A stretch of DNA of 64,000 bases from Lacibacter cauensis (GCF_007830055.1 NZ_VLLE01000002.1:383953-447952), one strand, 5' to 3'; positions 49,063 to 58,242 are shown, counted from the stretch's first letter. The notes: generated from the letters alone by a model not told the origin. Translations and numbers: made by a program.

Positions 49063-49080
49063 GCACGGCCAAATCCGTGC
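49063..49080 (+). promoter_or_regulatory. Hairpin in the rpmE2 mRNA leader
   Basis: GCACGG (49063-49068) pairs perfectly with CCGTGC (49075-49080) around a six-base loop, 17 bases before the start codon and downstream of the promoter. It could bind L31 or a regulator for feedback control, as for other ribosomal protein leaders (inference). Confidence 0.45.
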
Positions 49081-49097
49081 TGAAAACTCCCAGATAT

Positions 49098-49349
49098 ATG
49101 AAAAAAGAGCTTCATCCCGCAAATTACCGTTTTGTAGTGTTTAAGGACATGAGTAACGGTTATTCTTTTTTAACCCGTTCAACTGCTCCTTCTAAGGAAA
49201 CAGTTCAGTGGGAAGATGGTAACGAGTATCCCCTCATTAAGTTGGAGATCTCTAACACCAGCCACCCGTTCTTTACAGGTCAGAATGTATTGGTAGATAC
49301 TGCTGGTCGTATCGACAAGTTCAAGAAGAAATACGCAAAGAAAGCTTAA
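49098..49349 (+). CDS. rpmE2: 50S ribosomal protein L31 type B
   Basis: The 83-residue protein ([20 protein letters not shown]) has the type-B L31 pattern: [23 protein letters not shown]-like [42 protein letters not shown]. It lacks the four zinc-binding cysteines of type A. It binds the large subunit and bridges to the small one. ATG 49098 is used, since the upstream frame covers the promoter and leader hairpin. Two hairpins follow. Confidence 0.96.
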   Translation: MKKELHPANYRFVVFKDMSNGYSFLTRSTAPSKETVQWEDGNEYPLIKLEISNTSHPFFTGQNVLVDTAGRIDKFKKKYAKKA

Positions 49350-49381
49350 GCCAATTGGCCAGGCTTTTCGGTATAACTTAT

Positions 49382-49409
49382 ATCCCCCGCAAAACGGGGG
49401 ATTTTTTAT
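49382..49409 (+). terminator. Terminator after rpmE2
   Basis: The perfect stem ATCCCCCG / CGGGGGAT has a short A-rich loop and is followed by TTTTTTA. Confidence 0.93.
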
Positions 49410-49429
49410 TGCATAAATGCATTCACTAA

Positions 49430-49466
49430 ACGAAAGGCCGGCTCATTTGAGCTGGCCTTTCGTTAT
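49430..49466. terminator. Second hairpin, probable ychF terminator
   Basis: A long stem, AACGAAAGGCC(GGCTCA) / (TGAGCT)GGCCTTTCGTT, lies 17 bases beyond the ychF stop on the minus strand and is flanked by T-rich sequence on the right side. It probably serves convergent ychF and backs up the rpmE2 terminator. Confidence 0.8.
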
Positions 49467-49482
49467 TTTAGTCAAGCGAATA

Positions 49483-50583
49483 TTATACATTGAAGCGGAA
49501 GTGCATCACATCGCCGTCCTTCACCAGGTATTCTTTCCCCTCAATGCGCAATTTACCTGCATCACGTGCGGCAGCTTCGGTTTTGTAGGTTACATAATCG
49601 TCGTAACCTATCACCTCAGCTTTAATAAATCCTTTTTCAAAATCGGTATGAATTACACCTGCACATTGCGGTGCTTTCCAGCCTTTGTGAAAAGTCCATG
49701 CACGAACTTCCTGCACACCTGCGGTAAAATACGTTTGCAAACCCAATAAGTGATAGGTGCTGTGGATCAAACGATCAAGCGCAGGCTCGGTCATTTTATA
49801 TTCATCCATGAACAAAGCCTTATCATCCGGATCTTCCATTTCGCTGATCTGTGCTTCAATGGTATTGTTCATGATAATGACATCTGCATCTTCATCTTTC
49901 ACAGCATCCTTCAATGCTTGGGAATATTTATTGCCGGTATGCATGCTTGCCTCATCAACATTGGCAACATACAATACTTTTTTACCGGTGAGGAAGAATG
50001 AATCCTGGATCAGGTCCAGTTCTGCACTGTTCAAATCCAAACCACGAATGCTCTTGCCTTGCTCCAGGTGGTTCTTGCATTTCAGCAATACTTCCAGTTC
50101 GGTTTTTGCTTTTACATCGCCGGCTTTGGCCTGCTTTTCAATACGCTGAATTTTCTTTTCAACTGTTTCAAGATCTTTCAGCTGCAGTTCGGTATCAATA
50201 ATTTCTTTATCGCCTACGGGGTTAATGGCACCTTCTTCACGCAATACATTCTCATCTTCAAAACAACGGATTACATGAATGATGGCATCCACTTCACGGA
50301 TGTTCGCAAGGAACTTATTGCCCAAACCTTCGCCTTTACTGGCACCTTTTACCAGGCCGGCAATATCCACAATTTCAATTTGTGTAGGTACAATACGATC
50401 GGGTTGAACCAGTTCTGCCAGTTTATTCAATCGTTTATCCGGCACATCTACCAAGCCCACATTGGGTTCAATGGTACAGAAACGATAGTTACTTGCCTGT
50501 GCTTTGGCGCTGTTACTTACAGCGTTGAACAACGTTGACTTTCCAACGTTTGGTAAACCCACAATACCTGCTTTTAAACCCAT
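49483..50583 (-). CDS. ychF: Redox-regulated OBG-like ATPase YchF
   Basis: The 366-residue P-loop protein opens [20 protein letters not shown] (Walker A, 8-16). The switch region is [21 protein letters not shown], the unusual specificity motif NxxE-type is near 205-225, and the C-terminal TGS-like domain reads [26 protein letters not shown]...[16 protein letters not shown]. YchF/Ola1 hydrolyses ATP and binds ribosomes in stress and translation start control. It is monocistronic; inverted-repeat arms occupy the gap to the divergent spmAB-like gene. Confidence 0.96.
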   Translation of the reverse strand: MGLKAGIVGLPNVGKSTLFNAVSNSAKAQASNYRFCTIEPNVGLVDVPDKRLNKLAELVQPDRIVPTQIEIVDIAGLVKGASKGEGLGNKFLANIREVDAIIHVIRCFEDENVLREEGAINPVGDKEIIDTELQLKDLETVEKKIQRIEKQAKAGDVKAKTELEVLLKCKNHLEQGKSIRGLDLNSAELDLIQDSFFLTGKKVLYVANVDEASMHTGNKYSQALKDAVKDEDADVIIMNNTIEAQISEMEDPDDKALFMDEYKMTEPALDRLIHSTYHLLGLQTYFTAGVQEVRAWTFHKGWKAPQCAGVIHTDFEKGFIKAEVIGYDDYVTYKTEAAARDAGKLRIEGKEYLVKDGDVMHFRFNV

Positions 50584-50592
50584 GATTCGATT

Positions 50593-50808
50593 GACGATTT
50601 TAGAAGTTAGATGTCAGATTTTTGTTGTCAGCCAATGAATACTATTCATCGTTCCTTGCGTCGCACACTTCAACCACAACAATTCTAATCTGCTTTTTTT
50701 CGAGGCGCAAAGATAAGTCTTCACAGCTTAGCAGCGAAACCTGTGAAAAGATGGTTTTGGCTGTTTCGTAAAAATCTGCAATCTTCAATCCGAAATCTAA
50801 AATTCTTC
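50593..50808. repeat. Widely spaced degenerate inverted repeat arms between divergent genes
   Basis: The left arm (50593-50624, GACGATTTTAGAAGTTAGAT) and right arm (50770-50808, with AAAAATCTGCAATC and AATCTAAAATTCTTC) are partial reverse complements; each touches a divergent start codon. The wording (TTTTAGA, CAGATTTTT) resembles simple dispersed Bacteroidota repeats. Confidence 0.4.
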
Positions 50809-50809
50809 T

Positions 50810-52216
50810 ATGGCGTTAAGCAGAATCTGGAGTGCATTTATTCTGATAGCAATTGTTGTAGGCCTGATCAGGTTTTTACCGGCGAGTGGTGAAAAGCAAA
50901 TGTTTTCTTCGATGGTGATTGGCAAAAACGGCGATACCGTGGTAGCAAAGACCATGGCCATTACTGCTGCTCCGCAATCTGTTGTACAAGGTTTAGATAC
51001 TGCAGCCAGAGTTACAGAAAATAAGATCACTTATAAAAAAGAAGGCGCTGCTGTTGTTGCTTTGCGGGTACAAAGTGCCAACGGCGTTATAGAAACCTGT
51101 AAGGATGCGGTAACCATTTGTATTGGATTGATCGGCATCATGGCTTTGTTTATGGGGTTTATGAGCATTGCTGAGAAAGCCGGTGGTGTAAACTTGTTGT
51201 CACGCATCATCGGGCCATTTTTCTCCCGCATCTTTCCCGAAATACCCAAAGGTCATCCTGCATTCGGGCATATGATGATGAACTTTAGTGCCAACCTGCT
51301 CAACCTTGATAATGCAGCCACACCGTTTGGTATTAAAGCCATGGAGAGTCTGCAGGAACTGAACCCCAACAAAGCAACAGCCAGTAATGCACAATTGATG
51401 TTTTTGTGTTTGCATGCATCGGGCTTAACGTTAATTCCGGTGACCATCATAGCTGCAAGGGCATCTTTGAAAGCAACAAATCCTACTGATATTTTTGTTC
51501 CCTGCATGGTAGCTACGTTTGCTGCAACCATGGCGGCCATGTTCATTGTATCATTCAAACAAAAAATCAATGTGTTGCAACCGGTGATACTGGCGTGGGT
51601 GCTTGGTATATCGGCCATCATTGCAGCATTGGTGTTATATCTTGTTCGTTTAAATGCAGATGGTGTGCAGTCGTTCTCAGGTATTTTAAGCAATGGGTTG
51701 ATCTTGTTTATTTTCCTGGCAATTGTACTTGGAGCCTTGTACAAAAAGATCAATGTGTTTGATGCGTTTATTGAAGGTGCAAAAGGAGGTTTTGAAACTG
51801 CTGTACGGATTATTCCCTACCTGGTAGGAATGCTTGTCGCCATCAGCTTATTACGTACCAGTGGTACGTTTGATGTAGTGATTAACGGCATGAAGCAATT
51901 GTTTATGTGGATGGGGGCCGATACTCGTTTTGTGGATGGCTTACCAACGGCGTTGATTAAGCCATTGAGCGGAAGTGGCGCAAGAGGTATGATGATTGAT
52001 ACCATGAAAACATTTGGTCCCGATTCATTTGCCGGACGGTTATCATCGGTATTGCAAGGTTCCAGCGATACGACGTTTTATGTTATTGCTGTTTATTTTG
52101 GTGCGGTTGGTATTAAAAACACACGCTACGCAGTTGGAGCCATGTTATTGGCCGATCTGGTAGGAATTATTGCATCCATTTTACTGGCGTATTTGTTTTT
52201 CGGAAGTTCATTATAG
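50810..52216 (+). CDS. Fused SpmA-SpmB-type nucleoside-recognition membrane protein
   Basis: The 468-residue protein joins two 'Gate' nucleoside-recognition domains. The first half (about 100-260) has ICIGLIGIMALFMGFMSIAEKAGGVNLLSRIIGPFFSRIFPEIPKGHPAFGHMMMNFSANLLNLDNAATPFGIKAME as in SpmA. The second (about 295-465) has GALYKKINVFDAFIEGAKGGFETAVRIIPYLVGMLVAISLLR and PLSGSGARGMMIDT as in SpmB. In Bacillus the separate proteins act in spore core dehydration. In a non-sporing bacterium the function is unknown, perhaps small-molecule transport. Confidence 0.9.
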   Translation: MALSRIWSAFILIAIVVGLIRFLPASGEKQMFSSMVIGKNGDTVVAKTMAITAAPQSVVQGLDTAARVTENKITYKKEGAAVVALRVQSANGVIETCKDAVTICIGLIGIMALFMGFMSIAEKAGGVNLLSRIIGPFFSRIFPEIPKGHPAFGHMMMNFSANLLNLDNAATPFGIKAMESLQELNPNKATASNAQLMFLCLHASGLTLIPVTIIAARASLKATNPTDIFVPCMVATFAATMAAMFIVSFKQKINVLQPVILAWVLGISAIIAALVLYLVRLNADGVQSFSGILSNGLILFIFLAIVLGALYKKINVFDAFIEGAKGGFETAVRIIPYLVGMLVAISLLRTSGTFDVVINGMKQLFMWMGADTRFVDGLPTALIKPLSGSGARGMMIDTMKTFGPDSFAGRLSSVLQGSSDTTFYVIAVYFGAVGIKNTRYAVGAMLLADLVGIIASILLAYLFFGSSL

Positions 52217-52245
52217 CTGTCAGTACGTCGAAGACGTAAGACAGC
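52216..52245. repeat. Hairpin at the end of the spmAB-like gene
   Basis: The arms GCTGTCAGTACGTC and GACGTAAGACAGC are near-perfect complements with a two- or three-base loop. The first arm overlaps the stop codon's last base. No T-tract follows, so it may be a REP-like palindrome rather than a canonical terminator. Confidence 0.6.
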
Positions 52246-52379
52246 GGTTTAAAAAGTCGCCATCAGTTAAAAAGTATCTGACATCTTCGATGCACTTACA
52301 CTAAAATTGTCTAAAATTCCATCATCGGTAAAAAGCCGCTATGGTCAATATCTATCTTCGCAAACATTAATCGAATTGC

Positions 52380-54959
52380 ATGAGGAATTATCTGGTTGCA
52401 TTGCTTGTTATATTATCGGCATCAGTTGCAAAAGCACAAACACCCAAGGCACTCAACAGTGCAGAAATATTACTGGGTATCAAAAAACTAAAGGTCATCG
52501 GCAGTGTGTTGTACATCGCTGCTCATCCCGATGATGAGAATACACGTTTGCTGGCTTACTTCAGCAAAGAACGTATGTACCGCACCGGTTATTTAAGTAT
52601 GACCAGAGGCGATGGTGGCCAGAACCTGATTGGTGATGAACAGGGCATTGAACTCGGGCTCATCCGTACACAGGAGTTACTGGCGGCACGCCGCATTGAT
52701 GGTGCTGAACAATTCTTTACACGTGCATTTGATTTTGGTTTTTCCAAAACAACAGAAGAAGCGTTAAAGGTTTGGGATAAAGAGAAAATACTGAGCGATG
52801 TGGTGTGGGTTATCCGAAAGTTTCAACCCGATTTTATTGTAACACGGTTTCCACCCGATGCACGTGCAGGTCATGGACATCATTCCGCTTCGGCTGTGCT
52901 TGCCCGTGAGGCGTTTGATGCAGCGGCCGATCCCAATCGTTTTCCCGAACAGTTTTTCTATGGCGTAAAACCATGGCAGACCAAACGCATTTTCTGGAAC
53001 ACCTTCAATTTCGGTGGCAACAATACAACTTCCAACGATCAGTTAAAGATGGATGTAGGTGCATTCAATCCATTGCTTGGAAAAAGCTATGGTGAGATTG
53101 CAGCCGAAAGCCGAAGCATGCACAAAAGCCAGGGTTTTGGTGTACCGGCACAACGTGGAGCAGCTATTGAGTTTTTTACACAAACCGGCGGTGATGTGGT
53201 AAAGAACGATGTTGCCGAAGGAATTGTAACCGATTGGAGCAGGTACGAAGGTGGTGCTGCCATTAACCAACTAATCGATGAAATTGCTGCAAAATTCTCT
53301 GCTACGAATCCATCAGCTTCTGTAAAAGGGTTGCTGCAGTTATACAAAGCCATTGAAAAAATAAACGATGGAGACTGGAAGAAAAAGAAACTGGAGGAAG
53401 TACAGCAGCTTATCGAAGCCTGTGCAGGCTTATGGTTAGAAGCAACAACCAGCCAGGAATTTGTTGTTACAGGCGACAGTTTGCGATTAACTGTAAATGC
53501 CATCAACAGAACCAATACTGCTATTGTGGTAAAGCGTGTACAACTCGACAGCAGTTTTATGATTGCGATACCGGATAGTGTAAAACGGCAAATGCCTAAT
53601 TACGAACAGGCCTTCAAAAAAGAAATGGCCGAGCAGCCGTATTTTATTGATACAGTATTGAATAGAACATTAGCTCCCAATCAACCGGTTAATTTTCTCC
53701 GAAAGATATCGGTACGAAGAAGAGCAACTGATCCTTACTGGATTGCCAAACCAATGAGTACCGGAACGTTTACGGTAGATAATCAATTACAGATTGGCAT
53801 GGCAGAAAATAATCCTGTTTACACCGTAAAGTTTTCGCTTACCATCGAAGGCGAAGAGTTTGTATTTGTAAAACCTGTGCAGTACAAGTTTACCGATCCG
53901 GTAAAAGGAGAGTTGTATCAAAAATTAGTCGTGTATCCTTCTGCATTAATCAAAGCAACCAATTCGTTATTATTGTTTAAGGATAACAACAGCAAGAAAG
54001 CCAACTTCATTTTTTCGCCACAGGCCAATCAAAAATCAAAAACATCCGTATCGTTGAATACATCCAACGGTTGGAAGTTGAATCCTGACCATGGTACGTT
54101 TAATTTAATTAAAGGAGAGGATTATGAATTAAGCGTTGATGTAAAACCGGAGAAGTTCGTTAGCGGACAGGTTACTTATCTGCAGCCAAGTTATACCAGC
54201 AATGTAGCAGTAGGTTCTAACCGTCAGCGTTTACATAAAATTGAGTACGATCATATTCCAACCATTACTTATTTCCCCGACGCACTGACCAAACTTGTTA
54301 CAGTTGATGTGAAAATTGTTGGCAAAAAGATCGGTTATATAAATGGTGCAGGCGATTTTATGCCCTACTGTCTGCAACAATTAGGTTATACGGTTGAATT
54401 TTTGAAAGAAGAAGATGTTACTGCAGAAAAGCTGAAGCAATATGATGCGGTTGTTACCGGCATTCGTGCATACAATGTGCATGCATGGCTTAGCAACGCC
54501 TACGAGCCGCTGATGAAATATGTAAACGATGGAGGTGTGTTGCTTGTGCAGTACAATACCAGTAACCAGATTGGTCCGGTAAAAGCAAAAATGTCGCCTT
54601 ATCCTTTTAACATCTCACGCAACCGTGTAACCGAAGAAGATGCGAAAGTAAGTTTCCTCGCACCTGCTCATCCTGTGTTGAACTATCCCAATAAAATCAC
54701 CGAAAGCGATTTTAACGGATGGGTGCAGGAGCGGAGTGTTTACGAAGCTGAAAGTATGGATGCAAATTATGTAAGCATATTCGGCATGAACGATGCAGGT
54801 GAACCGCAACGCAACGGCAGTTTAATTGTTGCCAATTACGGTAAAGGGCGTTTTGTGTATTCGGCATTGGCGTTCTTCCGCCAGCTGCCTGCAGGTGTGC
54901 CCGGTGCTTATCGTTTAATGGCTAACTTGCTGGCGAAACCTCCAGTAGAGGGGAGATGA
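52380..54959 (+). CDS. Large secreted PIG-L/LmbE-family deacetylase
   Basis: The 859-residue protein has a signal peptide (MRNYLVALLVILSASVAKAQ) and an N-terminal LmbE domain (about 40-300). Zinc ligands are in AAHPDDE (H49, D52) and AGHGHHSAS (H165/H168), and LSMTRGDGGQN lies between. A central beta-rich region (about 380-620) and a C-terminal glutamine-amidotransferase-like domain (about 640-855; VTGIRAYNVHAWLSNAYEPLMKYVNDGGVLLVQYNT, FVYSALAFFRQLPAGVPGAYRLMANLL) follow. The family deacetylates N-acetylglucosamine-type sugars. The substrate here is unknown, and residence in the periplasm or outside is inferred. Two micro-proteins and an SSS symporter follow, suggesting an uptake locus. Confidence 0.88.
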   Translation: MRNYLVALLVILSASVAKAQTPKALNSAEILLGIKKLKVIGSVLYIAAHPDDENTRLLAYFSKERMYRTGYLSMTRGDGGQNLIGDEQGIELGLIRTQELLAARRIDGAEQFFTRAFDFGFSKTTEEALKVWDKEKILSDVVWVIRKFQPDFIVTRFPPDARAGHGHHSASAVLAREAFDAAADPNRFPEQFFYGVKPWQTKRIFWNTFNFGGNNTTSNDQLKMDVGAFNPLLGKSYGEIAAESRSMHKSQGFGVPAQRGAAIEFFTQTGGDVVKNDVAEGIVTDWSRYEGGAAINQLIDEIAAKFSATNPSASVKGLLQLYKAIEKINDGDWKKKKLEEVQQLIEACAGLWLEATTSQEFVVTGDSLRLTVNAINRTNTAIVVKRVQLDSSFMIAIPDSVKRQMPNYEQAFKKEMAEQPYFIDTVLNRTLAPNQPVNFLRKISVRRRATDPYWIAKPMSTGTFTVDNQLQIGMAENNPVYTVKFSLTIEGEEFVFVKPVQYKFTDPVKGELYQKLVVYPSALIKATNSLLLFKDNNSKKANFIFSPQANQKSKTSVSLNTSNGWKLNPDHGTFNLIKGEDYELSVDVKPEKFVSGQVTYLQPSYTSNVAVGSNRQRLHKIEYDHIPTITYFPDALTKLVTVDVKIVGKKIGYINGAGDFMPYCLQQLGYTVEFLKEEDVTAEKLKQYDAVVTGIRAYNVHAWLSNAYEPLMKYVNDGGVLLVQYNTSNQIGPVKAKMSPYPFNISRNRVTEEDAKVSFLAPAHPVLNYPNKITESDFNGWVQERSVYEAESMDANYVSIFGMNDAGEPQRNGSLIVANYGKGRFVYSALAFFRQLPAGVPGAYRLMANLLAKPPVEGR

Positions 54960-55010
54960 GTGATGAATAATGAGTAGCAGAAAAGTTTTTATTTTATTTG
55001 AAAGAAGAAA

Positions 55011-55175
55011 ATGAGCAATCAAAAACAGGCAGGCATAGAGCGAACGTTATTAGTTGGTTTAGGTATTGGTTTGCTGATCGGTTTTATCAGCAAGCGTGTG
55101 GCGTATGGTTTGTTACTGGGTATCGGCATCGCTTTGTTTATGATGTACTATCTACGACCCAGAGACGATGAATAA
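55011..55175 (+). CDS. 54-residue two-helix membrane micro-protein
   Basis: ATG 55011 opens MSNQKQAGIERTLLVGLGIG, then LLIGFISKRVAYGLLLGIGI and ALFMMYYLRPRDDE, stopping at 55175. Two glycine-rich hydrophobic segments are separated by SKRV, with an acidic C-terminus. It lies between the deacetylase and a second micro-protein on the same strand. No family is recognised, but order and spacing support a real gene. Confidence 0.65.
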   Translation: MSNQKQAGIERTLLVGLGIGLLIGFISKRVAYGLLLGIGIALFMMYYLRPRDDE

Positions 55176-55207
55176 TCGAAAAGTCTTTCTGCTTAATAAC
55201 AACTGAA

Positions 55208-55327
55208 ATGAACACGAACTTGCCCGGTAACAATGAAAAAAAATGGAATAGCTGGTACATTGCTGTAGCAGTTACACTTGTTGTATTAATCATCGTCTTT
55301 TACTTCTTTACTCAACAGTTTGCATGA
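55208..55327 (+). CDS. 39-residue single-helix membrane micro-protein coupled to the symporter
   Basis: ATG 55208 opens MNTNLPGNNEKKWNSWYIAV, then AVTLVVLIIVFYFFTQQFA and TGA at 55325-55327. The gene overlaps the symporter start as ATGA (55324), a classic translational-coupling arrangement. One hydrophobic helix (about 16-35) follows a polar N-terminus. By analogy with small subunits that accompany transporters, it may stabilise the symporter (inference). Confidence 0.7.
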   Translation: MNTNLPGNNEKKWNSWYIAVAVTLVVLIIVFYFFTQQFA

Positions 55328-57039
55328 ATTTTCAACTCACCGATTGGATTGTTCTTATTGTAACGCTGCTTGCAGTAATGCTCTATGGCATTTATAAAAG
55401 CCGCACATCTAAAAATCTCGAAGGATATTTTTTAAGCAACCGGCAAATGCCCTGGTGGGTTATATTGTTGAGCATTATGGGTACACAGGCCAGTGCAGTT
55501 ACTTTTTTAACGGCACCCGGACAAGCCTATACCGATGGAATGCGTTTTGTGCAATATTATTTCGGTCTGCCATTGGCAATGATCGTAGTGTGCGTCACCT
55601 TCGTGCCGTTGTTTCATAAACTGAAATTGTTTACAGCGTACGAGTTTTTAGAAAAGCGCTTCGATATCAAGACACGTTCACTTACATCGTTCCTGTTTTT
55701 GTTGTCGAGGGGTTTGAGTACGGGTATCAGCATTTTTGCACCGTCGCTTGTACTCAGCAGCATGCTGGGCTGGGATATTTACATCACCAATATTGTAACC
55801 GGAGGTTTGCTCATCATCTACACCGTTACCGGTGGTGCACGTGCGGTGGCGTATACACAACAGCTGCAGTTCATTATTATTTATGCTGCTATGTTTATAG
55901 CTGGTTACTATGCCATTTCATCGCTGCCGGACGGAATGGGTATTACTGATGCCCTGCACATTGCAGGTAAATCGGGCAAGCTGAATGTAATTACAACAGG
56001 TATGACGGAGAAGGGTTTTGATTGGAACGATCGTTACAATATCTGGAGTGGAGTGATTGGTGGATTTTTCCTGGCACTGAGTTATTTCGGAACCGATCAG
56101 AGCCAGGTGGGTCGCTATCTTACAGCAAAAGATACACGAGAAAGCAGGTTGGGCTTGCTGATGAATGGATTGGTAAAAGTGCCGCTGCAGTTTTTGATTT
56201 TGCTCATTGGTTGTTTCCTGTTTGCGTATTATGCTTATTTCCAGGCGCCGGCTTTCTTTAATAAAACACAGGAGCGTGTGGTATTGATGAGTGAATACAG
56301 GGAAGCGTATGTTGCAAAAGGTATTTCGTTTGAACAGTTGCAGCAGGAGAAAAAAGAACTGGCTGTTGCATTAACCAATGCACGGAAAACAAACAACGAA
56401 GCAGTTGTTGCTATGACAAGGATGGAACTGAAAGATGTGGAAGTAAGAAGCAAGGCCATTCGTGATGAAATGAAAGCATTGATAAAAAAAGCTGACCCCA
56501 ACGCTGATACCAACGATACCAATTATATTTTTTTACGCTTTGTTGGTGATGCGTTACCTGTTGGTTTGGTGGGTTTGATTATTGCGGTGATTTTCCTGGC
56601 AGCGTGGGGTAGTATTGCTGCGGCCATTAATTCGCTGGCCTCCTGTACCATGATCGACTTTCACCAGAAATTTTCAAGCAAAACTTTAACTGAAGCTGAA
56701 GAATACCGCTGGAGCAAAATTTACACGTTGGCCTGGGGTGTTTTTTGTGTGGTAATCGCTTTCTTCGCTTATAACCTGGGCAACAGTTTAATTGAAGCAG
56801 TCAATATTTTAGGCAGCTGGTTTTATGGAACAATTCTTGGTATTTTCCTTGTTGCTTTTTATTTAAAAAAGGTGCAGGGCAACGCTGTGTTTACCGCCGC
56901 CATTATTTCGGAAGTGATTGTAATTGGTATTTATTTCCTGAAGATCATTTCGTTTTTATGGCTGAATGTGATTGGTGCGGTTGCAGTAGTGCTGCTGTCT
57001 TTGCTCATTCAAACTTTAACAGGCAGGAAACAAGCCTGA
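55324..57039 (+). CDS. Sodium:solute symporter (SSS family)
   Basis: The 571-residue protein has about thirteen to fourteen membrane helices. It shows the SSS core: GYFLSNRQMPWWVILLSIMGTQASAVTFLTAPGQAY near 35-70, TGGARAVAYTQQLQFIIIY near 165, and SYFGTDQSQVGRYLTAKDTRESRLGLLMNG near 255-285. A cytoplasmic charged coiled insert occurs near 325-395 (QLQQEKKELAVALTNARKTNNEAVVAM). It takes up a sugar or other small solute with sodium. The upstream micro-protein overlaps its start, and a lipoprotein gene overlaps or abuts its stop. Confidence 0.92.
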   Translation: MNFQLTDWIVLIVTLLAVMLYGIYKSRTSKNLEGYFLSNRQMPWWVILLSIMGTQASAVTFLTAPGQAYTDGMRFVQYYFGLPLAMIVVCVTFVPLFHKLKLFTAYEFLEKRFDIKTRSLTSFLFLLSRGLSTGISIFAPSLVLSSMLGWDIYITNIVTGGLLIIYTVTGGARAVAYTQQLQFIIIYAAMFIAGYYAISSLPDGMGITDALHIAGKSGKLNVITTGMTEKGFDWNDRYNIWSGVIGGFFLALSYFGTDQSQVGRYLTAKDTRESRLGLLMNGLVKVPLQFLILLIGCFLFAYYAYFQAPAFFNKTQERVVLMSEYREAYVAKGISFEQLQQEKKELAVALTNARKTNNEAVVAMTRMELKDVEVRSKAIRDEMKALIKKADPNADTNDTNYIFLRFVGDALPVGLVGLIIAVIFLAAWGSIAAAINSLASCTMIDFHQKFSSKTLTEAEEYRWSKIYTLAWGVFCVVIAFFAYNLGNSLIEAVNILGSWFYGTILGIFLVAFYLKKVQGNAVFTAAIISEVIVIGIYFLKIISFLWLNVIGAVAVVLLSLLIQTLTGRKQA

Positions 57040-57056
57040 TGAATTACATTTGCAAC

Positions 57057-57530
57057 ATGATAAAGAAGTTGATATTTTTTTCGGGGGTGATAGCAGCAGT
57101 ATTTGCCGGCAGCGGCTGTGGTTCGGATTGTGCACGTACTGATTGCGGTTTTGCAGCAGTGCCTGTATTCTCGTTTCGTGTGTTAAACAGTGCAGGTAAA
57201 GATTTGCTCACTGGGCCGTTTAAGCAATACGATACAACGAATGTGCAATTAAAAGCACGACGTATTGATAATGGTGCTTTGGAAACTGTTCGCAGAAACA
57301 TAACCGTTGTGTCCGATACTAACTATGTAACTTCATTTGGTGTATCAGCTACTTATTCGGTGTATTATATTTCCATCAACAATAACCTTACCGATTCATT
57401 ATTTTTCGGTTACAACCGCAAGGAAACAGATTGTTGCGATATGAGTTATTTCTCGTTGAATAAAGTAAACAATTCGGCTGTTTCGCCGCCTATAAGTTTG
57501 CCGTACGAGAATTACCCGATTATAAAATGA
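57057..57530 (+). CDS. Small lipoprotein, unrecognised
   Basis: From ATG 57057 the 157-residue protein starts MIKKLIFFSGVIAAVFAGSG, then CGSDCARTDCGFAAV; the lipobox is AGSGC. ATG 57039, which overlaps the symporter stop as TGATG, is an alternative start adding six residues and would give coupling. Four extra cysteines near the mature N-terminus and CC near 132 could form disulfides. The body is beta-rich (FSFRVLNSAGKDLLTGPFKQYDTTNVQLKAR). The family is not recognised. A strong terminator follows. Confidence 0.72.
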   Translation: MIKKLIFFSGVIAAVFAGSGCGSDCARTDCGFAAVPVFSFRVLNSAGKDLLTGPFKQYDTTNVQLKARRIDNGALETVRRNITVVSDTNYVTSFGVSATYSVYYISINNNLTDSLFFGYNRKETDCCDMSYFSLNKVNNSAVSPPISLPYENYPIIK

Positions 57531-57536
57531 TTTTAC

Positions 57537-57567
57537 AAAAAAGCCTCACCAAACGGTGAGGCTTTTT
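57537..57567 (+). terminator. Terminator after the lipoprotein gene (copy 1 of an identical pair)
   Basis: The stem AAAAGCCTCACC / GGTGAGGCTTTT encloses an AAAC loop and is followed by T residues. The same hairpin, base for base, recurs at 58243. Confidence 0.93.
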
Positions 57568-57659
57568 ACTGCTATTGTTGGTAATCCAATCGACCTATTA
57601 AATGATTATATATATTTAGCAGGAGCTATCTTATAATCACTATCAATTTTCAGATTAAT

Positions 57660-58118
57660 ATGCGGTATGTGTTGGTATTGCTTACCTTAATTATCGTCCC
57701 GTTGACATATAACACTATTATCGATAGTTTTAGCAAGCTATATGTTTACAATTTTAAAGAGACTAAAACAACAAAGGGAATCGTTGAGAACTTCTATAAG
57801 TATGTTGATTATAATGGTACTGTTGAATACCGTTATTCAGTTAAGTATTTTGTAGGTAACAAGACTTACAATCTTAACGAATCACTTTCCCCAGACTCTT
57901 TGATTAATGTGGTTAAATATGACAGTGTGGATTTGCGGTATGTTTCAAGTTATCCAAGTGAGGCTACAATTAAAAGTAAGAGCGACCTTCTAACAAAAGG
58001 GATGACTTCTTTTATTATTTTATTTATTGAGCTAGTACTGATAGGTAAATCCGTTGTTGTAATTAGGTCAATTGTAAAAAAAGAGAGGCTGTCTGATGAT
58101 TTCTGGGGAACCGATTAA
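57660..58118 (+). CDS. DUF3592-like two-helix membrane protein, AT-rich
   Basis: The 152-residue protein has one N-terminal membrane helix (YVLVLLTLIIVPLTYNTII) and one C-terminal helix (TSFIILFIELVLIGKSVVVI) around an extracytoplasmic beta domain (GIVENFYKYVDYNGTVEYRYSVKYFVGNKTYNLN...YDSVDLRYVSSYPSEATIKSK). This arrangement is that of DUF3592. Composition is more AT-rich than its neighbours, and the gene is bracketed by two identical hairpins (57537 and 58243), which may mark its insertion. Confidence 0.65.
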   Translation: MRYVLVLLTLIIVPLTYNTIIDSFSKLYVYNFKETKTTKGIVENFYKYVDYNGTVEYRYSVKYFVGNKTYNLNESLSPDSLINVVKYDSVDLRYVSSYPSEATIKSKSDLLTKGMTSFIILFIELVLIGKSVVVIRSIVKKERLSDDFWGTD

Positions 58119-58242
58119 ATATTTAAAACGCTGTATTGTTATTGATTGTCAGATCAGCAACAGAAATTTTTTATAGCAGCTTTTGTAGAAATAGACTCAG
58201 CTCTAGTCAATTGAGGAATATTTAATTAGAAAGCTGCGTACA

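Noticed and set aside
49417-50538. Several plus-strand frames opposite ychF
   Set aside because: ychF is highly conserved; these are antisense shadows without domains.
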